Below, piece by piece: positions 8,622-21,088 of a stretch of 64,000 nucleotides of DNA. The notes under the pieces were generated by a model. The model had not been told where the DNA came from and made no database searches. It saw only the letters and a program-made list of their open reading frames with translations. This DNA comes from Burkholderiales bacterium (GTDB lineage Bacteria > Pseudomonadota > Gammaproteobacteria > Burkholderiales > Burkholderiaceae_C). How positions within the stretch are numbered: the first letter of the stretch is position 1; the number at the start of each line of letters is the position of its first letter. The position numbers and the translations under genes were made by a program. Location of the stretch: NCBI GenBank assembly GCA_003963115.1, contig RXJQ01000006.1:1-64000 (forward strand), written 5' to 3'.

Positions 8622-8660
8622 CAAAGAAAACAGCCCATCGGCCTAGGTGCGACGGGCTGT
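8622..8660 (-). terminator. Intrinsic terminator, minus strand
   Basis: ACAGCCC (8630-8636) pairs with GGGCTGT (8654-8660); after one mismatch the stem continues by three pairs. On the minus strand it is followed by TTTCTTT (8629-8623), so it is oriented to stop minus-strand transcription. No protein gene lies upstream in that orientation, which is the main support for a minus-strand small RNA here. The stem alone could also slow transcription leaving mmsA. Confidence 0.6.
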
Positions 8661-8804
8661 GAGTTCGGCCATCCAACCGGAGAGCCTGACCTGGTGGGGC
8701 GATCCCCAAGTCTGTCCCCGTGAGGGGAGCCACCAAATCGGTGGCGTGGTGCGGCAAGATCGCCTTGCCTGCCTGATCCAATGTCAGGCTGAGCACCCGA
8801 TGGC
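8630..8804 (-). ncRNA. Candidate structured small RNA, unclassified
   Basis: This fills most of the 389-base gene-free gap 8617-9005. Read on the minus strand, 8783-8790 pairs with 8683-8690 (AGCCTGAC/GTCAGGCT). Inside are four tight perfect hairpins: 8753-8769 (6 bp, 5-nt loop), 8729-8745 (6 bp, 5-nt loop), 8715-8728 (5 bp, 4-nt loop) and 8695-8708 (5 bp, 4-nt loop). An outer 6-bp helix joins 8799-8804 to 8668-8673. An alternative hairpin pairs 8784-8789 with 8771-8776 and excludes the closing helix. The minus strand then reaches an intrinsic terminator at 8630-8660. No known family was recognised and no promoter is convincing, so transcription is inferred. The rest of the gap (8805-9005) shows nothing clear. 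Confidence 0.4.
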
Positions 8805-9005
8805 GCCGATACCCGGCTACCCTGTCTTGCATTGAACATCTCAACGTGTCGACGGATTCAGTATCTCGCGTTTGGCATGGGTGGTGGTGGTAATTTGCAC
8901 GCTCAGATCCGCTTGCTTTGCGCCGAGATGGCAGGGTGTGCGAAAGTTGGCGGCACACTGTGCATCTGATGCGATTGCGATGCGCCAGCGAGGGGCGCCT
9001 TCAAC

Positions 9006-10538
9006 ATGGTTTGTGAACTCTTGACGGTTGGGCAGATGGCCCAGGCCGATGCCGCCACCATCCAGGCGGGCACACCGGGCTTCACCTTGATGCAGTCGGC
9101 GGGCGAGGCTGTGGTGCGCGCGATCGTGCAGCGCTGGTCGCCGCGCGAGACCATCGTGCTGTGCGGGCCGGGCAACAACGGTGGCGATGGCTTTGTGGTG
9201 GCGGTGCGCTTGAAGGCACTGGGCTGGCCGGTGCGTGTGGCCTGTCTCGTGCCGGTGGCGGCGTTGAAGGGTGACGCGGCTTTGGCTGCGGCGACTTGGC
9301 AGCAAGCCTGTGTGGATGATGTGGTGGCGCCCCTTGATCTCAACTGCCTGGACGGCGCCCAACTGGTGGTGGACGCCCTGTTCGGTGCCGGCCTGACACG
9401 CGCCCTCGAAGGCGTGGCTGCCGATGTGCTGGCGCGAGCCCATACGCGCAACCTGCCCATCGTCGCGGTGGACGTGCCCAGTGGCGTCTGGGGCGACACG
9501 GGTGAGGCCATGGGCGCGGTGGCATCCCAGCTCACCGTGACCTTCTTCAGGCTCAAGCCCGGTCATGCCTTGATGCCGGGGCGGGCCTTGTGTGGTGAGG
9601 TCGTGGTGGCCGACATCGGCATCCAGCCTGCCGTGTTGTCGGGGTTGTCGGTGCAGACATGGGACAACCAACCAGCCGTCTGGCGCGACATGTGGCCCCG
9701 AGTTGACGAGGCCGGTCACAAATACCACCGCGGCCATGCCATGGTCTGGGGCGGGCCCGAGATGACCGGTGCAGCCCGCCTGGCTGCACGGGCTTGCGCG
9801 CGCATCGGTGCGGGGCTGACAACGGTGTGCTCGCCGCACCGTGCATGGCCTGTGTATGCGGGGGCGCTGGAGTGCGTGATGGTGCACCCGCTGGACGGTG
9901 AAGCTGCAGCCAGCTGGCAGGTGGGCCTGGAGGGCTTGCTGGATGACGATCGCCTGTCGGCCCTGCTGATCGGCCCGGGTGCCTTGGGTGGCACGAATGC
10001 CGCTGGCATCCGGGGGCTGGTGCTGACCATGCTGGCCAGTGGCCGGCCAGTGGTGCTCGATGCCGATGCCATCTCGGCGTTTCATGAAGACCCGTCGCTG
10101 CTGTTCGCGGCAATCAAGGGGCACAGCCGGCCCGTGGTGCTCACGCCGCATGGCGGCGAGTTCGCGCGCTTGTTTGCGGTGCCTGAGGTGGCGGTGGCAG
10201 GCAGCAAGCTGGACAAGGCCCGTGCAGCGGCCAGGCTCAGTGGTGCGGTGGTGCTGTTCAAGGGCGCAGACACGGTGATTGCGGCGCCCGATGGCCGCGC
10301 GGCCATCAACCGGCATGCGCCGCCCACGCTGGCCACGGCCGGGGCTGGAGACGTGCTGGCCGGGATGATCCTGGGTCTGTTGGCGCAAGGCATGCCGGCC
10401 TGGCAGGCGGCTTGTGCAGCGGCCTGGTTGCATGGCGATGCGGCGCAGGCTTTCGGGCCGGGTTTGATCGCGGATGATTTGCCGGGCTTGATCCCGGGTG
10501 CGCTCGGCCGCCTGGCCGCGCTGCCAACGCAGCACTGA
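9006..10538 (+). CDS. nnr: Bifunctional NAD(P)HX epimerase/dehydratase
   Basis: A 510-residue two-domain metabolite-repair enzyme. The N-terminal YjeF_N domain (about 1-215) epimerises hydrated NAD(P)H; GPGNNGGDG at 54-62 is its signature loop. The C-terminal ribokinase-like domain (about 225-505) is the ADP-dependent dehydratase that restores NAD(P)H, with TPHGGEFARLF and LATAGAGDVLAGMI as nucleotide and catalytic motifs. Length and domain order match the fused bacterial enzyme. Its stop lies two bases from the stop of the convergent cyclase gene. The reading frame opposite it is an artefact of codon bias. Confidence 0.95.
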   Translation: MVCELLTVGQMAQADAATIQAGTPGFTLMQSAGEAVVRAIVQRWSPRETIVLCGPGNNGGDGFVVAVRLKALGWPVRVACLVPVAALKGDAALAAATWQQACVDDVVAPLDLNCLDGAQLVVDALFGAGLTRALEGVAADVLARAHTRNLPIVAVDVPSGVWGDTGEAMGAVASQLTVTFFRLKPGHALMPGRALCGEVVVADIGIQPAVLSGLSVQTWDNQPAVWRDMWPRVDEAGHKYHRGHAMVWGGPEMTGAARLAARACARIGAGLTTVCSPHRAWPVYAGALECVMVHPLDGEAAASWQVGLEGLLDDDRLSALLIGPGALGGTNAAGIRGLVLTMLASGRPVVLDADAISAFHEDPSLLFAAIKGHSRPVVLTPHGGEFARLFAVPEVAVAGSKLDKARAAARLSGAVVLFKGADTVIAAPDGRAAINRHAPPTLATAGAGDVLAGMILGLLAQGMPAWQAACAAAWLHGDAAQAFGPGLIADDLPGLIPGALGRLAALPTQH

Positions 10539-10540
10539 AA

Positions 10541-12268
10541 TCAGTTCATGCAGGTGCGGTTCTTGCCCGTGCGCTTGGCCTCGTACAGGCCCATGTCGGC
10601 GCGGTCGAGCGCGGCCTCGATGGCCTCGCCCGAGCGGTAGAGCGTGACGCCCGCCGAGAAGGTGATGAACACCTTCTTGTCTTCGTGTTCGAAGAACTCG
10701 GCGCTCAAGTTGCGCTGCAAGCGGGTCAGCACCTGCTGGGCTTCTTCCAGCTCGGTGGCAGGCAGCATCACGACGAACTCTTCACCGCCATAGCGCGCCA
10801 CCACGTCCACCGGGCGCAGGCTCTCGCTGACACGGCGTGCCAGGAACTTCAGGGCCTCGTCGCCCGTCTGGTGGCCCAGGGTGTCGTTGAGCTTCTTGAA
10901 GTTGTCGACGTCCAGCAGGCCCACGGCCAGCGTGGTGCCGTCGCGCTGCATCTTGGCCTGTTCCTGCTCGAAGGCGCGCATCATGCCGCGGCGGTTGGCG
11001 ATCTGCGTGAGCGGGTCGGTCGAGACCTCGTCTGACAGCTTGCGGATCTCGTCTTCGAGCTGGCGCACGCGTTCGCTGAGTTCGCTGGCGCGGGCGTGCT
11101 CGTCGTTGAGGCGGGTCTGGGTCTGCGAGACCACGGCCTGTACGGCGCGGCTTTCTTCCACCATCTCGCGCACCACGCCTGTGAGGCTCTCCAGGCTGTC
11201 GGCCGCGCCAATGGTGTCGGCATAGCGGCCCAGGTTGGTGTGGAAGCGATCGGTGGTGCTGCCCAGTTCGGCGATCTCATGCAGCATCTGGTGGATGAGC
11301 TGCTTGAGCGCCTGGCGTGCGGCCTCGCGTTCGCCCTTGAGCGCCAATTGCTTTTCCCGCGTGTCGGCCAGCAACTGCTGGACATGGCGCAGGCCACGGC
11401 TGTTGAGCCCTTCGTCGAGCTGATGGCGCATGGCCACGCACTGGCCTTGCACCCAGCTGTCGTCTTCTGACAGGTCAGCCAGGCTGTCGGTCAGCGAGAT
11501 GCACAAGCCGGTCAGCTGGTCGATGAGGTGGTGTCGATGCTCGATGATGCGCCGCGTCTGCTCGCAGGCCTGGCTGATGTCGGTCTTGATGCGGGCGTAA
11601 TCGCTTTCTGGCGCGGCGGTGTCGCGGCCCTGGGCGAGTGCCTGCTGCAAGGCTGCTGCGGCTTCTTCGGAGGTCGGCTGCTGAGGGGGCAGGGCGGCCT
11701 GAACCGTGTCGGCCAATTGATCAAGGGCATGCAGGGCCAGTTGCGGCCAGGGCGAGCGGGTACTTGCCGCCTCGGCGGTCGTGTCGGCGGGCTGCGATAG
11801 CGTGCCGGGCGTAGCTGGCGCGAGGTCATCGCTTGCTGGCGCGGCCTCGCCAGGCGTGTCGGAGGGCGGCCCGCCTTCCAGCAGGCTGTTGTCCAGGGTG
11901 TCGCTGTCCCAACTGGCCACCAGTTGACTGAGCCTTTGGTGCAGGCGGTTGGCCGAGCTCTTGCTGCCATCGAGCACGCGCTGGAGGCTGTCCTTCTTGC
12001 GTGCGGTCGTCCATTGGCGGCCACCGCGCTCGGCACCGCGCAGGATGCGGGCGATCAGGTTGGACCAGCGCTCGCCATCATCATCGGCCGGTTTGGCCTC
12101 ATCTGTCTTGCCTGGCTTGTCGGGCGCGGAAGAAGTGCCCGCCTCGGCTTCGTAGGCCTTGCGGTAGTTGTCCGGCGTGGGCTCCAGCCTTTGCTCGGCC
12201 AGGCGCCTGAGCGCGGCCTTGGCCAGTTGTGCAGGCGAGGTGGTGGCCGATGGCACGGGCGTCGGCAT
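10541..12268 (-). CDS. GGDEF diguanylate cyclase
   Basis: A 575-residue protein. About 400 residues of largely helical, Ala/Gln/Glu-rich sequence include coiled-coil stretches (EHARASELSERVRQLEDEI); no membrane segment is evident. They precede a C-terminal GGDEF domain. The active site is RYGGEEF (492-498). The inhibitory I-site RxxD is present as RPVD, five residues before GGEEF, so feedback inhibition by c-di-GMP is expected. It makes c-di-GMP from two GTP. It is the last gene of a minus-strand operon: hybrid kinase (14513-18658), EAL regulator (12275-14509), then this, six bases after the EAL stop. The N-terminal part has no recognised sensory domain. Confidence 0.93.
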   Translation of the reverse strand: MPTPVPSATTSPAQLAKAALRRLAEQRLEPTPDNYRKAYEAEAGTSSAPDKPGKTDEAKPADDDGERWSNLIARILRGAERGGRQWTTARKKDSLQRVLDGSKSSANRLHQRLSQLVASWDSDTLDNSLLEGGPPSDTPGEAAPASDDLAPATPGTLSQPADTTAEAASTRSPWPQLALHALDQLADTVQAALPPQQPTSEEAAAALQQALAQGRDTAAPESDYARIKTDISQACEQTRRIIEHRHHLIDQLTGLCISLTDSLADLSEDDSWVQGQCVAMRHQLDEGLNSRGLRHVQQLLADTREKQLALKGEREAARQALKQLIHQMLHEIAELGSTTDRFHTNLGRYADTIGAADSLESLTGVVREMVEESRAVQAVVSQTQTRLNDEHARASELSERVRQLEDEIRKLSDEVSTDPLTQIANRRGMMRAFEQEQAKMQRDGTTLAVGLLDVDNFKKLNDTLGHQTGDEALKFLARRVSESLRPVDVVARYGGEEFVVMLPATELEEAQQVLTRLQRNLSAEFFEHEDKKVFITFSAGVTLYRSGEAIEAALDRADMGLYEAKRTGKNRTCMN

Positions 12269-12274
12269 GCTGGT

Positions 12275-14509
12275 TCAACGGGAGCCGCTGATACGGGGCG
12301 CGATGGCTTCGACGCCCATGGCCGCCGCCGACGCGATGCGCGGCAAGGTCTGGCCAGATTGGGTGTCCGCCAGCCACTGCGCCACTTGCGATGCGGGCAT
12401 GGGCCGCGCAAACAGAAAGCCCTGGCAGATGTGGCAGCCCAGGTTGTAGAGCACTTCCATCTGCGTCACGTTCTCGACGCCCTCGGCGATCACACGCAGG
12501 CCCAGCGCACGCGCCAGGGCGATGATGGCGGAGACCACGGCGCCGCTTTGAGGCGTGTCACCCAGGTCGCGCACGAAGGAGCGGTCGATCTTGAGCTCGC
12601 TGATGGGCAGGGTGGTGAGGTAGGCCAATGAGGAATAGCCGGTCCCGAAATCGTCGATGGAGATTTCGGTGCCAAGCTGGTTGAGGCGGTGCAGCGAGGG
12701 CACCACGCCTTGTAAATCCTTCATCAGGCCAGTTTCGGTGATCTCCAGCTCGATGGAGCGGGGCTCGACACCCAGTCGCGTGAGGATTTCCTCGATTTTC
12801 TCGACCAGATCGCCTTGCTCGAACAAACGGCTGGGCAGGTTGACCGCGATGGACGCGTCAAAGCCGAACTGCTTTTCCCACTCCTTGGCCTGCTTGGCGG
12901 CTTCCTCGATGGCCCACAAACTCATCTCGTTGATCAGGCCGGTGGCTTCGGCCAGCGGGATGAAGTCGCCCGGTGGCACGAGCTGGCCGCCGCGCTGCCA
13001 GCGCATCAGCGCTTCGGCGCCGACCATGCGGCTGGTGCGCACGTCGATCTTGGGCTGGTAGTACAGCACCAGCTCCTTGCGCTCCATGGCCTTGTGCAAG
13101 GCGGTGTCCAGGTCCAGGCGCACGCGGCCCTTGCTGGCCAGTTGCGGGTCATAGAGCTGGGCGGTGTTGCGGCCCTGGCTCTTGGCCAGGTCCATGGCCA
13201 CGTCGGCGTTGCGCAGCAGGTCGGCCACGTTCAAGCCATGCGCCGGGAAGACGGCCACGCCCACCGAGGCGGTGATGAAGCATTCCTGGCCTGCTGCGAT
13301 CATGGGCTCGCGCAGCGCATCGAGGATGCGGCGGGCGGTTTCCATGGCTTCTTCTTCCGTGGCGATTTCGGGCAGCAGCACGACGAACTCGTCGGCACCC
13401 AGGCGGCCCACGGCTTCCAGCGTGCGGTGTGTGCGCTGGCCGGGCACGTCCAGGCTGCCTTCCATGACCTGCTCGGAGTGGCGCACGCAGGTGCGCAGGC
13501 GGCGCGAGACCTCGATCAGCAGTTCGTCGCCGGCATGGTGGCCCAGGTTCTCGTTGATGATCTTGAAGCGGTCCAGGCCCACTTGCAGCAAGGCCACACA
13601 GTGATTCAGGCGCTTGGCATGCTCGATGGCGCGTTCACTGCGCCAGAACACCTGGCGGCGGTTGGGCAGGCCGGTGAGCGTGTCGAAGTTGGCCAGGTGC
13701 TTGATCTTGTCTTCGGCCACGCGGCGGTCGGTCACGTCCTGCACGATGCCGGTGTAGCCGATCAGGTTGGCCTGCTCGTTGAACTCCGGTTCGGCTTCGA
13801 CGTGCAGGATGCGCTGGCGGCCATCGGACAGGCCGACTTGCACGTCGTTGCACAGCACGGTGCCGTGGTCCAGCACCTCGTGCAGGACGCGCTGGAAGGC
13901 TTTGCGCTCTTCAGGCGGCATCATGCGCACGATCTGGCGCAGGCCAAGCTTGTCGTTGGGCCCCAGGCCAAACACGCGCAGGCCTTCGAACGAGAAGGCG
14001 ATGTCACCGACACCCTTGCGCCAGTCGAAACTGCCCATGCGGGCGAGATCCTGGGCGCGGGCGAGCTTGGCCTTGGAGCGTTCCAGCTCGTAACGGGTGC
14101 GGGAGGCGCGCAGCAGATAGCGCAAACGGCCTGCCAGCAGGCTCCATTGCGTGCATTTCACGAAAAAGTCGGTGGCACCGACTTCATAGGCGCGGGTGAT
14201 GGAGGCCTCGTCGTCCAGACCGGTCAGCATCAGCACGGGCAGGGACTCGAAACCGGGCAAATGTCTCAGTTCCTGGCAGGTGGCAAAGCCATCCAGGCCG
14301 GGCATGACGGCATCGAGCACCACCACATCGGGCAGCACGTCGGCCATGAGTTGCAGGGCGTGTTCTCCAGAGCTGGCCTCGGTGATCGCGAAACCGCGCT
14401 CGCGCAGGGCAATCGAGGTGAGCAGGAGATTGACCTCGTCGTCATCGACCAGCAACACCTTGGGTTGTTCGTCGGCAAGCTGATCCGCCATGAGGGCATC
14501 GAGGCTCAT
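12275..14509 (-). CDS. Response regulator with PAS, GGDEF and EAL domains
   Basis: A 744-residue regulator. The receiver domain (about 15-135) has VLLVDDDEVN and the phospho-acceptor Asp66 in VVVLDAVMPGLDG. A PAS-type region follows (about 160-275). The GGDEF domain is degenerate: the motif reads GADEF, so cyclase activity is doubtful. The EAL domain (about 465-720) has an intact EAL in GAEALMRWQ and the metal/loop segment DDFGTGYSSLAYL, so c-di-GMP phosphodiesterase activity is likely. It starts three bases after the stop of the hybrid kinase, implying translational coupling and that this is its cognate output. The pairing with a downstream cyclase gives opposing activities in one operon. 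Confidence 0.94.
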   Translation of the reverse strand: MSLDALMADQLADEQPKVLLVDDDEVNLLLTSIALRERGFAITEASSGEHALQLMADVLPDVVVLDAVMPGLDGFATCQELRHLPGFESLPVLMLTGLDDEASITRAYEVGATDFFVKCTQWSLLAGRLRYLLRASRTRYELERSKAKLARAQDLARMGSFDWRKGVGDIAFSFEGLRVFGLGPNDKLGLRQIVRMMPPEERKAFQRVLHEVLDHGTVLCNDVQVGLSDGRQRILHVEAEPEFNEQANLIGYTGIVQDVTDRRVAEDKIKHLANFDTLTGLPNRRQVFWRSERAIEHAKRLNHCVALLQVGLDRFKIINENLGHHAGDELLIEVSRRLRTCVRHSEQVMEGSLDVPGQRTHRTLEAVGRLGADEFVVLLPEIATEEEAMETARRILDALREPMIAAGQECFITASVGVAVFPAHGLNVADLLRNADVAMDLAKSQGRNTAQLYDPQLASKGRVRLDLDTALHKAMERKELVLYYQPKIDVRTSRMVGAEALMRWQRGGQLVPPGDFIPLAEATGLINEMSLWAIEEAAKQAKEWEKQFGFDASIAVNLPSRLFEQGDLVEKIEEILTRLGVEPRSIELEITETGLMKDLQGVVPSLHRLNQLGTEISIDDFGTGYSSLAYLTTLPISELKIDRSFVRDLGDTPQSGAVVSAIIALARALGLRVIAEGVENVTQMEVLYNLGCHICQGFLFARPMPASQVAQWLADTQSGQTLPRIASAAAMGVEAIAPRISGSR

Positions 14510-14512
14510 GGA

Positions 14513-18658
<4,146 letters not shown>

Positions 18659-18826
18659 CGTGGACGGGTTCTCAGGCGTCGCCAACTTAATTTCCTTGGG
18701 AAAGTCACTCTCTTGCGCCGCAAAAATACACGGGCATACTGTGGCCTTCGTCAGATATTTCACGAACTTTACAGGCTACGTGAAATCTTCAACCAGCAGA
18801 AGAAACCCCTTGCAGCCCTCCTTACA

Positions 18827-20320
18827 ATGGTTTGGATGCGCAGCGACGTAGATTTTTCCACCCCGCCAGACCAGGGTTTTCGCCGTTCGCGGCCCTGGTT
18901 TTGGCGCTGGATGCTGGGTGGCATCGTTGCGGTGATCGCGCTGGCGATTGCCGAGGCCCCCGTGTGGGCTTTTGCCCTTGTGCTGATGGCCTGGTGCGCG
19001 GCCGGGCTCATGTGGTTGCGAAGCGACGCCCTGGCGGCGGCGCGTCAAATGAATGCCGAGCGGGCCAATTCAGAAGCGCTGGTCCAGCCCCCCCCACCCG
19101 AGACACCGAATTGGCATAACTGGATATCCGGCTGGTATTGGGAGACGAATGCGCAGCATCAATTGCAGGTCTTCAAACCCGGCACGAACCTGCTGCCCCA
19201 GGTTTCCGTTGATTGGTCCCATTTGTCCGAATATGTAGAAAGTGGCCCGGCCTGGTTGTCCAATTGGTCGGAGGATGGGTCGGCAGATTTGTCGGCTGGT
19301 TCAGCGGCAAGGTTGGCTTTGGAGTCCGATTTGGGGCGCCTGTCATATTGCTTCGCTCAAAAGGTGGCCAGCGGCGAGACCCTGAACCTGCCATGGCCTG
19401 ACAAACTGCAAGGGTTGTCGGTGGCGGCGTGCGAGGGTTGGCGTTGCCTGGTGCAGTGCGAGCCTCGCTGGGATGGGCAAGGGCAGTTCCTGGGCTTTCG
19501 GGGGGTGATGCAGATGGTGGCACCCGCCAAGAACGAGGCGCAGGTGGAGGCCGAGGCCGCCTTGTCCAAGGCCGCAGCCGAAGCAGCCGTGCAAAACGCG
19601 CAGATGAGCGAAGCCGAGCAGGAGGTGCTGCGCTACGCCTTGTCGCACGACCTGCGTGCGCCTTTGCGCGTGGTCGAAGGCTTCACCCGCATCGTCAAGG
19701 AAGACTATGGCCGGGCGATGGACCGTCTGGGCAATGATCACCTCGACCGCGTGTTGACGGCCGCCGCCCGCATGAACGGCATGATCGACGCCATCCTGGC
19801 GCAGGCCCAGTTGGCGGCCGAGCCCTTGCAGCGTGTGGACATCGACCTGACCGCCATGGCGCGCGAGATCGCCGTGGAGCAGCTTGCGGCCTCGCCATGC
19901 GGCGCCGCTGCGCAAGTGAGCGTGGCCGATGGTCTGCGCATCGAGGCCGACCCCTTGCTCGTGCGGCGCGTACTGGAGAACCTGATCGGCAACGCCCTGA
20001 AGTACAGCGCCAAGGTAGAGGCTTCAAAGGTGGAGGTCGGCGCGATGCCGGCCACCAACCCGGCCGTCTTTTTCGTGCGTGACAACGGCGCGGGCTTCGA
20101 CATGCAGCATGCCGACAAGCTCTTTGGCATGTTCCAGCGCCTGCACAGTGCCAAGGAGTTCCCGGGCACCGGCGTGGGCCTGGCGGGTGTGCAGAACATC
20201 GTGCGTCGCCACGGCGGACGCATCTGGGCCGAAGCGCGTCCGGGCGAGGGCGCCTGCTTCTACTTCACCCTGATGGGCACGGTGGAGGCGCAGCAACGCG
20301 CCGCGAAGTCAGCGGATTGA
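18827..20320 (+). CDS. Membrane sensor histidine kinase
   Basis: About 497 residues from ATG 18827; ATG 18836 is equally possible and neither has a clear ribosome binding site. Two hydrophobic helices lie near the N-terminus (WMLGGIVAVIALAIAEA and WAFALVLMAWCAAGLMWL), then a soluble region of about 170 residues without a recognised sensor. The kinase core has HisKA with LSHDLRAPLRVVEGFTRI and HATPase_c with NLIGNALKYSA, RDNGAGFDM and GTGVGLAGVQNIVRRHGG. This core resembles the kinases attached to bacteriophytochromes. It is divergent from the hybrid kinase. TTGCGC (18713) and CATACT (18735), 16 bases apart, could be a weak promoter. The convergent ANTAR regulator is not an obvious partner. 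Confidence 0.9.
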   Translation: MVWMRSDVDFSTPPDQGFRRSRPWFWRWMLGGIVAVIALAIAEAPVWAFALVLMAWCAAGLMWLRSDALAAARQMNAERANSEALVQPPPPETPNWHNWISGWYWETNAQHQLQVFKPGTNLLPQVSVDWSHLSEYVESGPAWLSNWSEDGSADLSAGSAARLALESDLGRLSYCFAQKVASGETLNLPWPDKLQGLSVAACEGWRCLVQCEPRWDGQGQFLGFRGVMQMVAPAKNEAQVEAEAALSKAAAEAAVQNAQMSEAEQEVLRYALSHDLRAPLRVVEGFTRIVKEDYGRAMDRLGNDHLDRVLTAAARMNGMIDAILAQAQLAAEPLQRVDIDLTAMAREIAVEQLAASPCGAAAQVSVADGLRIEADPLLVRRVLENLIGNALKYSAKVEASKVEVGAMPATNPAVFFVRDNGAGFDMQHADKLFGMFQRLHSAKEFPGTGVGLAGVQNIVRRHGGRIWAEARPGEGACFYFTLMGTVEAQQRAAKSAD

Positions 20321-20339
20321 GCGCTTGAGACGCTGAGCC

Positions 20340-21017
20340 TCACGTGCCGCCCAGGCCGGCCAGCACTTCCTGAGCGCTCAGCAGCCTTTCGCACTGGGCT
20401 TGCAGCGTGCGGCCTTCGTTCTGCGCCTGCTGCTGCAGCTTGTCCATGGCCTGGCGCCGGTCCAGCGAGTTGCGGTGCATGACGATGCCCACGGCCAGGG
20501 CGACGGTCTGTTCGAGCGGGTCGATGGCGCTGGTGTGGGGCAGCGACGCCGCTGTGCTGGCAGTTGGGGCCGCCTGATCGGCCGGCGGTGTAGCAGGAGC
20601 AAGTGGCGAGGGCGCCACAACAGCCTGCTCGGCCTGTGCACGGGCCTTGGCCTGGCTCGCAAACGCGGCCTCGACCGCCGGCACGATCTGCTGGATGTCC
20701 AGCGGCTTGATCAGATAGGTCAGGGCGCCCAGTTCCTTCACCTGCTTGATGGTGGCTTCATCCGCGAAGGCCGACAGGAACATGAAGGGGATCTGGCAGT
20801 ACTGGCGCAGGTAGGCGGCCACGTCGAAGCCCGACTTGCCTTCCATGCGGATGTCCAACAGGGCCAGCTCGGGCTTGTGTTGGCGGGCCAACAGGATGGC
20901 GTCGTCGCCGTTGTCTGCATCGATGACTTCGTAGCCGGCCTGGGCCAGGCCATGGGTCAGGGTGGCCAGCACTAGCCTGTCGTCGTCCACCACCAGAATC
21001 TTGCCTTTTTGAGTCAC
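20340..21017 (-). CDS. ANTAR-domain response regulator (AmiR/NasT type)
   Basis: About 225 residues. The receiver domain (1-120) has KILVVDDDRLVLA and the phospho-acceptor Asp in ALLDIRMEGKSGFD; a Pro/Ala/Gln-rich linker follows. The C-terminal ANTAR domain (about 165-222: EQTVALAVGIVMHRN ... AMDKLQQQAQNEGRTL) binds paired RNA hairpins to prevent termination. GTG at 21017 is the preferred start because AGGA lies seven bases upstream; the GTG at 21023 would have only one base of spacing. It follows a HisKA_2 kinase gene on the same strand, like the EutW-EutV pair of Firmicutes, suggesting phosphorylation-controlled antitermination. The RNA target is not identified in this window. Confidence 0.93.
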   Translation of the reverse strand: MTQKGKILVVDDDRLVLATLTHGLAQAGYEVIDADNGDDAILLARQHKPELALLDIRMEGKSGFDVAAYLRQYCQIPFMFLSAFADEATIKQVKELGALTYLIKPLDIQQIVPAVEAAFASQAKARAQAEQAVVAPSPLAPATPPADQAAPTASTAASLPHTSAIDPLEQTVALAVGIVMHRNSLDRRQAMDKLQQQAQNEGRTLQAQCERLLSAQEVLAGLGGT

Positions 21018-21052
21018 ACCCACGTCCTATGTCTCACCTGCCTGAATGTCGG

Positions 21053-21076
21053 CTGCCTAACTGCCTAACTGCCTAA
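21053..21076. repeat. Three tandem copies of CTGCCTAA
   Basis: Exact 8-base unit repeated three times between the stop of the HisKA_2 kinase gene (21089) and the start of the ANTAR regulator gene. On the transcribed strand it reads TTAGGCAG three times. It could be a slippage-prone spacer or a binding site. It ends about 36 bases before the ANTAR start codon. Confidence 0.85.
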
Positions 21077-21088
21077 AGCGGCGAGCGG

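Noticed and set aside
8668-8804. Cobalamin riboswitch, tRNA, 6S RNA or tmRNA as explanation of the structured region
   Set aside because: The conserved core bases of those classes are not seen, and no B12-linked gene follows in the right orientation. Left unclassified.
8841-10535. 560-codon minus-strand frame opposite nnr
   Set aside because: The plus-strand frame has complete YjeF and dehydratase motifs; the opposite frame is a codon-bias shadow.
18659-18763. GTG start at 18763 for the hybrid kinase
   Set aside because: The added 35 residues contain no membrane or sensor pattern, and the ATG at 18658 directly precedes the first membrane helix.
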